DNA of 32,808 nucleotides from Streptomyces sp. MUM 203J (GTDB taxonomy: Bacteria; Actinomycetota; Actinomycetes; Streptomycetales; Streptomycetaceae), in NCBI RefSeq assembly GCF_022414595.1, contig NZ_JADWYO010000066.1, forward strand, positions 1 to 32,808, written 5' to 3'. Within the stretch, counting starts at the first letter, position 1. The number at the start of each line of letters is the position of its first letter. A program made the translations under genes and the position numbers. This document shows, piece after piece, positions 24,786 through 32,808 of the stretch. The notes beneath the pieces are model-generated. The model made no database searches and had not been told where the DNA came from. It saw nothing but the letters and a program-made list of their open reading frames with translations.

Positions 24786-25483
24786 CGCGGCGGCTCCGAA
24801 GCGGCGGCCCCACCGGCACCCCCGGCCACGGAGGTCCGTTCCCGTTCCGCGGCCAGGCCCCTGCGGCGCAGCACGACCGCCTGTCGCACGTAGTCGAGCC
24901 CGGTGGCCACCGTCAGCACGACGGCGACGGCCATCACCCACCACCGCAGGGTGGCCAGCGGCCCGGTCAGCGCCAGCACGTACATGCCGACCGCCGTGCC
25001 CTGCGCCAGGGTCTTCACCTTGCCGCCCCGGCTGGCCGGGATGACCCCGTGCCTGATCACCCAGAAGCGCAGCAGCGTGATGCCCAGCTCACGGAAGAGG
25101 ATCACCCCGGTCACCCACCAGGGCAGCTCCTCCAGCGCGGACAGGCTGATCAGCCCGGCCGCCATGATCGCCTTGTCCGCGATCGGGTCCGCGATCTTCC
25201 CGAAGTCCGTGACCAGGTTGTACGTACGGGCCAGGTGCCCGTCGAACACGTCGGTGATCATGGCGACGGCGAACGCCGCCCAGGCCCACGCGCGCCAGAC
25301 GGGGTCATAGCCGCCGTCCTGGAGCAGCAGGACCACGAATCCGGGCACGAGCACGAGCCGGACCATCGTCAGGATGTTGGCGATGTTCCACAGGCTGGCC
25401 TGGTTCACCGCCGCCGCGCCCAGCTTGCCGCCGGGCGCCCGCCTGCCCGTACCGCCCGCAGCCGACGCCGGGACTCCGGTCAT
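24782..25483 (-). CDS. pgsA: CDP-alcohol phosphatidyltransferase (PgsA type)
   Basis: A 233-residue membrane enzyme with the full family signature: D78-x2-D81-G82-x2-A85-R86-x8-G95-x3-D99-x3-D103. Several membrane segments follow. It transfers a phosphatidyl group from CDP-diacylglycerol to an alcohol; by position and similarity it is the glycerol-3-phosphate enzyme that makes phosphatidylglycerol phosphate. The first 25 residues are a polar, Gly/Ala-rich tail. Its ATG overlaps the rimO stop by four bases (ATGA). Confidence 0.9.
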   Translation of the reverse strand: MTGVPASAAGGTGRRAPGGKLGAAAVNQASLWNIANILTMVRLVLVPGFVVLLLQDGGYDPVWRAWAWAAFAVAMITDVFDGHLARTYNLVTDFGKIADPIADKAIMAAGLISLSALEELPWWVTGVILFRELGITLLRFWVIRHGVIPASRGGKVKTLAQGTAVGMYVLALTGPLATLRWWVMAVAVVLTVATGLDYVRQAVVLRRRGLAAERERTSVAGGAGGAAASEPPR

Positions 25484-27081
25484 CTGCCCGCCTCCTCGGC
25501 CAGCTCGGCCACCTCGATCACCTCGGCCACCAGGTCGACGCCTTCCGTACCGACGGCCTTGGCCTTGACCATACGGCCGGCGACCAGGCCCTCGCTTGTC
25601 GCGAACAGCACCTGCCCGTCCGTCTCGGGCGCCTGGTGGGCGGCACGCCCCACGGCGGCGTACTCGTCCTCGTCGAGATCATCCCCCTCGACGGACTCGA
25701 CGAGCACCTCCAGGGTCTCCCCCAGGCGCTCCTCGGCGCGCTGCGCGGTCAGCTCCTCCGCGAGCCGCGACAGATGCGCCAGCCGCGCGTCGACGACCTC
25801 CTGGTCGAGCTTCCTCTCGTACGTGGCCGCCTCGGTGCCGTCCTCGTCCGAGTAGCCGAACACACCGATGGCGTCCAGCCGCGCGTGGGTGAGGAAACGC
25901 TCCAGCTCCGCGAAGTCCTGGTCGGTCTCGCCGGGGAAGCCGACGATGAAGTTGGACCGGACACCCGCCTGCGGGACCTTGCCGCGGATGGTGTCCAGCA
26001 GCTCCAGGAACCGCTCGGTGTCACCGAACCGCCGCATCGCGCGCAGCACGCCGGGCGCGGAGTGCTGGAAGGACAGGTCGAAGTAGGGGGCGACCTTCTC
26101 GGTCGACGTCAGCACGTCGATGAGACCGGGCCGCATCTCGGCGGGCTGGAGGTAGCTGACCCGGATCCGCTCGATGCCGTCGACGGCGCCCAGCTCGGGC
26201 AGCAGGGACTCCAGAAGGCGGATGTCGCCGAGGTCCTTGCCGTACGAGGTGTTGTTCTCGGAGACCAGCATGATCTCCTTCACGCCCTGCTCGGCCAGCC
26301 AGCGCGTCTCGTTCAGGACGTCGCTGGGGCGGCGGGAGACGAAGGAGCCGCGGAATGACGGGATGGCGCAGAAGGAGCAGCGCCGGTCACAGCCGGAGGC
26401 CAGCTTGACGGAGGCGACCGGGCTGCGGTCCAGGCGGCGGCGCAGCGGGGCACGCGGCCCGGACGCCGGGGCGAGCCCGTCAGGCAGGTCCTCCAGCACC
26501 GGGGCGGCCTCGTCGGCGCCCTCAGCGACCCCTTCAGAGGCCTGAGGCACACCCCCCGGCCCCTCCCCAAGGGCAGGGGCCTCCGTGGCGGCCTCAGAGC
26601 CGTGTACGGCTCCGTGGCCGGGGAGCGCGACGGACGCGGCGGCGGCCTGCCGCTCGACGGGGCTCAGCGGGAGCAGCTTGCGCCGGTCCCTCGGGGTGTG
26701 GGCGGCGTGGCCGCCGCCGCTGAGGATCGTCTGGAGCCGGTCCGAGATGTCGGCGTAGTCGTCGAAGCCGAGCACCCCGTCCGCCTCGGGCAGCGCGTCG
26801 GCCAGCTCCTTGCCGTACCGCTCGGCCATGCAGCCGACGGCGACGACGGCCTGGGTGCGGCCGTGGTCCTTGAGGTCGTTCGCCTCCAGCAGGGCGTCGA
26901 CGGAGTCCTTCTTGGCGGCTTCGACGAAGCCGCAGGTGTTGACGACGGCCACATCGGCGTCGGAGGCGTCCTCGACGAGCTGCCAGCCGTCCGCTGCCAG
27001 GCGGCCTGCAAGCTCCTCCGAGTCCACCTCGTTACGGGCGCAGCCAAGAGTGACAAGGGCGACGGTACGGCGTTCGGGCAT
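25480..27081 (-). CDS. rimO: Ribosomal protein S12 methylthiotransferase RimO
   Basis: A 533-residue radical SAM enzyme. The N-terminal domain has the three Fe-S cysteines C14 (TLGCARNEVD), C50 (NTCGF) and C84 (VGCMAERYG). The radical SAM cluster is C231-x3-C235-x2-C238 in SGCDRRCSFCAIP. A TRAM domain is at the C-terminus (about 465-525). It adds a methylthio group to an aspartate of ribosomal protein S12. Between the two domains there is an insertion of about 65 residues rich in Ala, Gly, Glu and Pro (about 150-215), making the protein longer than most RimO. The start at MPERRT is chosen because the conserved domain begins at once. Confidence 0.94.
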   Translation of the reverse strand: MPERRTVALVTLGCARNEVDSEELAGRLAADGWQLVEDASDADVAVVNTCGFVEAAKKDSVDALLEANDLKDHGRTQAVVAVGCMAERYGKELADALPEADGVLGFDDYADISDRLQTILSGGGHAAHTPRDRRKLLPLSPVERQAAAASVALPGHGAVHGSEAATEAPALGEGPGGVPQASEGVAEGADEAAPVLEDLPDGLAPASGPRAPLRRRLDRSPVASVKLASGCDRRCSFCAIPSFRGSFVSRRPSDVLNETRWLAEQGVKEIMLVSENNTSYGKDLGDIRLLESLLPELGAVDGIERIRVSYLQPAEMRPGLIDVLTSTEKVAPYFDLSFQHSAPGVLRAMRRFGDTERFLELLDTIRGKVPQAGVRSNFIVGFPGETDQDFAELERFLTHARLDAIGVFGYSDEDGTEAATYERKLDQEVVDARLAHLSRLAEELTAQRAEERLGETLEVLVESVEGDDLDEDEYAAVGRAAHQAPETDGQVLFATSEGLVAGRMVKAKAVGTEGVDLVAEVIEVAELAEEAGR

Positions 27082-27170
27082 GGACTCAAGACTACTTCGT
27101 CCCGACAGCACCTCTGGCGCACAGGTCCACCGCCGCCCTCGTCACCGCCCGATCCCGGGGATTCCGGGCC

Positions 27171-28034
27171 TCAGCCGACCTGCGGGTCGCCCTTCGTGTA
27201 CGACAGCCGCTCCACGGCGCCCGGTGCGAACTCGTCCTCGACCTTCTTGCCGTTCACGAAGAGCTCGATCGCCCCGGCGTTGCCGAGGATGAGGTCCAGC
27301 CGCTCGTCGTCCTGGAAGGTCTTGGAGTCGCCCTTCAGGAGCAGCCCGTCGAAGAGCAGCTTGCCGTCCCGGGCCTTGGCCGAGATCCAGCTCTTGTCGT
27401 CGATCGCGGTGAGCTTGACCGTCACCTTGTCCTGCGGCACGGCGGCGATCGCGCTCTCGGACGGCTCCACGGGTTTGGGCGCGGGCGGGGTGGGCCGCAG
27501 GGTGGTCGGCTTGCCGGTCGGGGTGGGGGCGGGAGCCTCCGCCACGTTCTTGGCGGCGGAGCCGGTGTCGTCCCGGCCGAACACGGTCCAGCCGACGAAC
27601 CCGACCACCGCGACGATCGCGGCGACCATGGCGGCGGTCCAGTTGGGCCTGCGCCGCTCGGGGCGGATCCGCTCCGCCTCGAACAGGGGTGCGGCGGGGG
27701 TGGGTGCGGGGCGGCCTCCGTGTGCCTCGTCGTACTGCTTCACCAGTACGGCGGGGTCGAGACCGACAGCCCTGGCGAGCGTCCGCACATGTCCGCGCGC
27801 GTACACATCGCCGCCGCACCGCGAGAAGTCGTCCTCCTCGATCGCGTACACGATGGGGACGCGCACGCGGGTGGAGCTGCTGACGTCCTCGACGGTCAGG
27901 CCGGCGTCGATGCGGGCTTGGCGGAGGACACGGCCGATCGAGGGCCGGTCGTCCTCGACGGGTTCCGCTTCCGCGGCGAGATCGGGGTCGGGGGGCGAAG
28001 GCCGGTCTTCTTCGGGGGAGTTGCCGATGGACAC
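27171..28034 (-). CDS. RodZ-like helix-turn-helix membrane protein
   Basis: A 287-residue protein with an acidic N-terminal tail, a RodZ-type HTH domain (about 30-100: IGRVLRQARIDAGLTVEDVSSSTRVRVPIVYAIE), one membrane segment (about residues 132-152), a Pro/Thr-rich linker, and a C-terminal extracellular DUF4115 domain (about 190-287: VTVKLTAIDDKSWISAK). RodZ connects the MreB cytoskeleton to the cell wall machinery in rods; here the role may be in hyphal wall synthesis or sporulation, which is inference. The GTG at 28034 with GAAAGG upstream is chosen over earlier codons in the open frame. It lies between ftsK and rimO. Confidence 0.85.
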   Translation of the reverse strand: MSIGNSPEEDRPSPPDPDLAAEAEPVEDDRPSIGRVLRQARIDAGLTVEDVSSSTRVRVPIVYAIEEDDFSRCGGDVYARGHVRTLARAVGLDPAVLVKQYDEAHGGRPAPTPAAPLFEAERIRPERRRPNWTAAMVAAIVAVVGFVGWTVFGRDDTGSAAKNVAEAPAPTPTGKPTTLRPTPPAPKPVEPSESAIAAVPQDKVTVKLTAIDDKSWISAKARDGKLLFDGLLLKGDSKTFQDDERLDLILGNAGAIELFVNGKKVEDEFAPGAVERLSYTKGDPQVG

Positions 28035-28400
28035 GGGGGCGCCTTTCGAGCGTGTAACCACGTGCTGGAGGTTCAGTCTATGGGTGGGGCGAAAGGGTGG
28101 AGCAACCGGGCGGACGGGGTTTGTACGCCATCGGAATGGCGCGGCACCCACGGCGCCAGCGGTATGCGGGCGGGGACACATATTGTGCGCCCCCACATCC
28201 AACTTGACGTACGCCCGGGGGCAACGGTTGCTCACGTTTCCCTTACGGCTGGGCAACGACGGGCCGAACCGGTTCCCACGGCCGGAGGGACGGGTACACC
28301 TGATGCGGGGTCTCCCGCCTGCGCCGGCGACAGTACGCCGTCGGGGTGAGGGCACTCCGACGGGGTGAAGGCACACGCCCTCCCGTCACCCCACCCGCCG
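28035..28400. other. Non-coding region between ftsK and the RodZ-like gene
   Basis: These 366 bases hold no convincing gene. They contain the end signals of ftsK (hairpin and direct repeat, described separately) and must hold the promoter of the RodZ-like gene. A short inverted repeat CACA-TAT-TGTG lies near 28176-28186 and GCAACGGTTGC near 28221. I could not pick a -35/-10 pair with confidence. Confidence 0.5.
28338..28363 (-). terminator. Hairpin after ftsK
   Basis: CCGTCGG (28338-28344) pairs with CCGACGG (28357-28363) across a 12-base loop, about 40 bases downstream of the ftsK stop on the minus strand. It overlaps a 17-base direct repeat. Confidence 0.45.
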
Positions 28401-31187
28401 TCAGCTCCCGCTCTCCCCCCGGATCACCGCCAGCACACCGTCCAGTTCGTCCGGCTTCACCAGGACGTCCCGCGCCTTGGATCCCTCGCTCGGGCCCACC
28501 ACGCCCCGCGACTCCATCAGGTCCATCAGCCGCCCCGCCTTGGCGAACCCGACCCGCAGCTTCCGCTGGAGCATGGACGTCGACCCGAACTGCGTGGTGA
28601 CGACCAGTTCCGCCGCCGCGCACAGCAGCTCCAGGTCGTCCCCGATCTCCTCGTCGATCTCCTTCTTCTGCTTCGTGCCGGTCGTGACGTCGTCCCGGAA
28701 GACCGGCGCCATCTGCGCCTTGCAGTGCCGGACGACCTCCGCGACCTCCTCCTCCGTGACGAACGCCCCCTGAAGCCGTACCGGCTTGTTCGCACCCATC
28801 GGGAGGAACAGCCCGTCACCCTTTCCGATGAGCTTCTCGGCCCCGGCCTGGTCGAGGATGACCCGGCTGTCCGCCAGCGACGACGTGGCGAAGGCCAGCC
28901 GGGACGGCACGTTCGCCTTGATGAGCCCCGTCACGACGTCCACGGACGGCCGCTGCGTGGCCAGCACCAGGTGGATGCCCGCCGCCCGGGCGAGCTGCGT
29001 GATGCGGACGATCGCGTCCTCCACGTCCCGCGGCGCGACCATCATCAGGTCGGCCAGCTCGTCGACGATGACCAGCAGGTACGGGTAGGGCTGGAGTTCC
29101 CGCTCGCTCCCCTCCGGCGTCTTGAGCTTCCCGCTGCGCACCGCCGCGTTGAAGTCGTCGATGTGCCGGTAGCCGAAGGCGGCGAGGTCGTCGTAGCGCA
29201 GGTCCATCTCGCGGACGACCCACTGGAGCGCCTCGGCGGCCCGTTTGGGGTTGGTGATGATGGGCGTGATCAGGTGCGGGATGCCCTCGTACGCGGTCAG
29301 CTCGACCCGCTTCGGGTCGACGAGCACCATCCGCACGTCCTCGGGGGTCGCCCGCATCATGATCGACGTGATGAGACAGTTGATGCAGGACGACTTGCCG
29401 GACCCGGTCGCCCCCGCGACCAGCACATGCGGCATCGTCGCCAGGTTGGCCATCACATAGCCGCCCTCGACGTCCTTCCCCAGCCCCACGAGCATCGGGT
29501 GGTCGTCCTCGGCCGCCGCCGCGAGCCGCAGCACGTCCCCGAGCTTGACCATCTCGCGGTCGGTGTTCGGGATCTCGATCCCGACCGCGGACTTGCCCGG
29601 GATGGGCGAGATGATCCGCACATCCGGGCTGGCCACGGCGTAGGCGATGTTCTTGGTCAGCGCCGTGATCCGCTCGACTTTCACCGCCGGGCCGAGCTCC
29701 ACCTCGTACCGCGTGACCGTCGGCCCCCGGGTGAAGCCGGTGACATCGGCGTCCACCTTGAACTCGGAGAACACGTTCCGCAGCGAGGCCACGATGGCGT
29801 CGTTCGCCGCGCTGCGGGTCTTCCCCGGCCCGCCCCGCTCCAGCAGATCGAGCGCGGGCAGGGCATAGGTGATGTCCCCGGCGAACTGGAGCTGCTCGGC
29901 CCGCGCGGGCAGCGGCGGCAGCTCGTCCGGGACGGGCGCGGACTTGGTCAGATCCGGTACGGCGCCACGCGCACCTCCCGGCGCCTCCTCCCGCGCCGGC
30001 GGTACGGCGCCGGGGGCACCCGCTCCGGAACCGGTGCCCCGCGCCCGGTCCCGCTCCGTGGTGACGTCCCGCGTCAGATCCGCGACCAGCGGCGACGGCG
30101 GCATCCCGTTCAGCACGGCACCGTCCAGATCCGCCGCGGCGGCAGCGGCGATGTCGACGGCGTCCGGGGCCCGGCCGGACGCGGGCCCGGCTGCCTTCCC
30201 CGGGCGCTTCCGGCGCCGTGCCAGGGCCTGCGCCTCGGCCTGGTCGTGGTCGTACGGCTCCTCGTCCTGCCCTGTCGAGGCGGACCTCCGCCGGGAGCGG
30301 GCGGGCAGCGCCTCCCGCCACTGCTCGTCGTACCGCTCGTCGTCCGGGTTCCCCTCCGGCTGCCCCGGCTCGACGACGCCGAGCCGCACGCCCAGGGCCC
30401 GCAGCCGCCGGGGGATGGCGTTCACGGGCGTCGCCGTGACGACGAGCAGTCCGAACACCGTCAGCAGGACGAGCATCGGAACGGCGAGCACCTCGGTCAT
30501 CAGGAAGATCAGCGGCATGGAGGCGGCCCAGCCGATGAGGCCGCCCGCATCCTGCATGGCCTGCGCCCCCGCGTCCCGCCCCGGGCTCCCGCACGCGATG
30601 TGGACCTGCCCGAGCACGCCCACGACCAGCGCCGAGAGGCCCACCACGATCCGCCCGTTGGCCTCGGGCCTCTCGGGGTGCAGGATGAGCCGCACCGCGA
30701 TGGCCCCGATGAGCAGCGGCACCAGCAGGTCGAGCCGCCCGAACGCGCCGGTCACCAGCATGTCGACGAGGTCCCCGACGGGCCCGCGCAGATTCGCCCA
30801 GGTCCCGGCGGCGACGATGAGCGCGAGGCCCAGCAGCAGCAGCGCCAGTCCGTCCTTCCGGTGCGCGGGGTCGAGGCCCTTGGCGCCGCGCCCTATGCCC
30901 CGCAGCATCGCGCCCACGGCGTGGGCGAGGCCCAGCCAGACGGCCCGGAGGAGCCGCAGGACACCGCCTGTGGGGGAGGGTGCGGGCTTCTTGGCAGCGG
31001 TCTTCTTCGCGGTCTTCTTGGCGGGCGCCTTCTTGGCCGGCCCGGCGGCCTGCCGGGCTGCGGTCTTCTTGGCGGGGGGCTTGCGGGGTGCCGTCTTCTT
31101 CGCGGCGCCGCCGGTCGTACGGCCGGCGCGCGGCTTCGCCGTGCCCGCGGTGTCCTGGGAACCCTTGCCGGACGTACGTGAGGCCAT
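28401..31187 (-). CDS. ftsK: DNA translocase FtsK
   Basis: About 928 residues. Layout: a Lys/Ala/Pro-rich N-terminus (about 1-80), a membrane domain with four to five segments (about 95-260), a Pro/Ala/Arg-rich linker, and the RecA-like motor with Walker A GATGSGKSS near residue 590 and Walker B-type LLVIVDELADLMM. The C-terminal gamma winged helix is present (VVTTQFGSTSMLQRKLRVGFAKAGRLMDLMESRGVVG by its key residues). In Streptomyces FtsK moves chromosomes during sporulation septation. The ATG at 31187 is chosen; an in-frame GTG at 31223 is possible. Confidence 0.95.
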   Translation of the reverse strand: MASRTSGKGSQDTAGTAKPRAGRTTGGAAKKTAPRKPPAKKTAARQAAGPAKKAPAKKTAKKTAAKKPAPSPTGGVLRLLRAVWLGLAHAVGAMLRGIGRGAKGLDPAHRKDGLALLLLGLALIVAAGTWANLRGPVGDLVDMLVTGAFGRLDLLVPLLIGAIAVRLILHPERPEANGRIVVGLSALVVGVLGQVHIACGSPGRDAGAQAMQDAGGLIGWAASMPLIFLMTEVLAVPMLVLLTVFGLLVVTATPVNAIPRRLRALGVRLGVVEPGQPEGNPDDERYDEQWREALPARSRRRSASTGQDEEPYDHDQAEAQALARRRKRPGKAAGPASGRAPDAVDIAAAAAADLDGAVLNGMPPSPLVADLTRDVTTERDRARGTGSGAGAPGAVPPAREEAPGGARGAVPDLTKSAPVPDELPPLPARAEQLQFAGDITYALPALDLLERGGPGKTRSAANDAIVASLRNVFSEFKVDADVTGFTRGPTVTRYEVELGPAVKVERITALTKNIAYAVASPDVRIISPIPGKSAVGIEIPNTDREMVKLGDVLRLAAAAEDDHPMLVGLGKDVEGGYVMANLATMPHVLVAGATGSGKSSCINCLITSIMMRATPEDVRMVLVDPKRVELTAYEGIPHLITPIITNPKRAAEALQWVVREMDLRYDDLAAFGYRHIDDFNAAVRSGKLKTPEGSERELQPYPYLLVIVDELADLMMVAPRDVEDAIVRITQLARAAGIHLVLATQRPSVDVVTGLIKANVPSRLAFATSSLADSRVILDQAGAEKLIGKGDGLFLPMGANKPVRLQGAFVTEEEVAEVVRHCKAQMAPVFRDDVTTGTKQKKEIDEEIGDDLELLCAAAELVVTTQFGSTSMLQRKLRVGFAKAGRLMDLMESRGVVGPSEGSKARDVLVKPDELDGVLAVIRGESGS

Positions 31188-31328
31188 GGGGGTGAGGTTA
31201 CCGGTGTGAGCGGCGGGGGACACGTGTCCGCCTGCTTCACCCGTTCGTGTCGCTACCGGAGTGTACGCGCGGCTGACGCCCGCTGACCCGGCTTCAGACT
31301 TCCTCGGATGCGGGCCCGGTGGGAGTGC

Positions 31329-32012
31329 TCAGCCCTGGACCGGCGCGCCACCGCCCCCGCTGCCCGGCTCCAGCGCGTCCAGCGCCCGCCGCAGTCCGGT
31401 GAGTTTGCGTTCCAGGTGGGCGGCGGTCGCGACGGCCGCCGCGTCCGCGTTCTCGCCCTGGAGCTGTTTGGACAGCGCCTCGGCCTGCTCCTCCACGGCC
31501 GCGAGCCGCGCGGACAGTTCGGCCAGGATCCCGGCGGACTCCCTGGCGGCCACGGCGGCGTTCTGGCCGCCGCCCGCGCCCTCCAGCTGAAGGCGCAGCA
31601 GTGCGGCCTGTTCGCGGAGCTGACAGTTCTTCATGTACAGCTCGACGAACACGGAGACCTTGGCGCGCAGCACCCACGGGTCGAAGGGCTTGGAGATGTA
31701 GTCGACCGCGCCCGCCGCGTACCCCCGGAAGGTGTGGTGGGGACCGTGGTTGATGGCGGTCAGGAAGATGATGGGGATGTCGCGCGTCCGCTCGCGCCGC
31801 TTGATGTGCGCGGCCGTCTCGAAGCCGTCCATGCCCGGCATCTGGACGTCCAGCAGAATGACCGCGAAGTCGTCGGTCAGCAGCGCCTTGAGCGCTTCCT
31901 CCCCTGACGATGCCCGCACCAGCGTCTGATCGAGCGCGGAGAGGATGGCCTCCAGCGCCAGCAGATTCTCCGGCCGGTCATCGACCAGGAGGATCTTGGC
32001 CTTCTGCACCAT
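31329..32012 (-). CDS. osaB: Response regulator OsaB
   Basis: A 227-residue protein: a receiver (about 1-125) with D11/D12, phospho-acceptor D55 (VILLDVQMPGMDG), T85 and K108, followed by a long coiled coil (about 125-215) rich in Ala, Glu and Leu, and a Gly-rich end. There is no DNA-binding or enzymatic output domain, so it must act through protein contacts. In S. coelicolor OsaB and the hybrid kinase OsaA are needed for aerial growth under osmotic stress. The ATG at 32012 has a very good GAGGAGGG site. It lies downstream of osaA, and 141 bases before ftsK on the same strand. Confidence 0.9.
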   Translation of the reverse strand: MVQKAKILLVDDRPENLLALEAILSALDQTLVRASSGEEALKALLTDDFAVILLDVQMPGMDGFETAAHIKRRERTRDIPIIFLTAINHGPHHTFRGYAAGAVDYISKPFDPWVLRAKVSVFVELYMKNCQLREQAALLRLQLEGAGGGQNAAVAARESAGILAELSARLAAVEEQAEALSKQLQGENADAAAVATAAHLERKLTGLRRALDALEPGSGGGGAPVQG

Positions 32013-32257
32013 GGCCCGCCCTCCTCGCCCCGGCAGTTGGCCGGGTGCCGCCCCAGAAGACGACTCCCTTGCGCCGTCCGTCCTTGTGCCGGTCATGGTA
32101 GCCGCACCCCGCCCGTCGCCACACCCTGTCACCGCGATGTCACTGTGCACGTACCAGAAACGCGGCAGGAGACCAGAAGGTTCCCCGGATACCGGCCCCT
32201 CACACGTACACGGCCCCAGGCTGTCCGGCGATCACCGCCGCCCGGCTCCCTCCATGA
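32013..32257. other. Intergenic region between osaA and osaB
   Basis: A 245-base gap between same-strand genes, long enough for a separate osaB promoter. A TACCAT hexamer (32095-32100 on the minus strand) might be a -10, but no fitting -35 is seen. No gene is evident. Confidence 0.4.

Positions 32258-32808
<551 letters not shown>

Noticed and set aside
28203..28217. A 13-base sequence (CTTGACGTACGCC) also found near 9490
   Set aside because: A 13-base match on either strand is expected by chance in a window this size with such biased composition.

Overview
The window is chromosomal DNA from a high-GC actinomycete, almost certainly Streptomyces or a close relative. GC is very high, codons end in G or C, GTG starts are common, and the gene order matches the Streptomyces core block that runs from glutamate uptake through recX-recA, lhr, dps-clgR-cinA-pgsA-rimO and ftsK to osaB-osaA. 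I see no rRNA, tRNA, insertion sequence, phage gene or CRISPR array. This is a core region, not a genomic island.

Positions 1-3690 hold the end of an acyl-CoA carboxylase beta subunit with its small epsilon subunit, then an orphan TAXI-type solute-binding protein. That gene converges on a two-component system (gluK, gluR type). Divergent from gluR is the glutamate ABC transporter gluABCD (3958-7422), with hairpins between gluA and gluB and between gluB and gluC, and a strong terminator at the end. A class A flavin monooxygenase follows (7662-9494).

On the minus strand, positions 9835-13638 carry a DUF3046 gene, an AI-2E family membrane protein, recA (with a DNA-damage type promoter) and recX. 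Next come a plus-strand cyclase-like orphan gene that looks leaderless (13718-14677) and a minus-strand araC-azlC-azlD operon for amino acid export (14790-16781). On the plus strand, lhr (about 1565 aa) and nei2 form a DNA repair pair (16897-22415).

The rest is on the minus strand: a small membrane protein, dps, clgR, a cinA C-terminal type gene, pgsA, rimO, a RodZ-like HTH membrane protein, ftsK, osaB and the C-terminal receiver of osaA, cut by the window end. rimO-pgsA-cinA overlap by 4 bases at each junction.

The most interesting signal is upstream of lhr. The sequence TTGTCAGTG, an 8-base spacer and a -10-like hexamer repeat the layout of the recA promoter in the same window. The hexamer lies 7 bases before an ATG, so lhr-nei2 may be expressed as a leaderless, DNA-damage (PafBC-type) transcript. 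A second idea worth testing is that the orphan TAXI protein works with the adjacent glutamate-sensing kinase.
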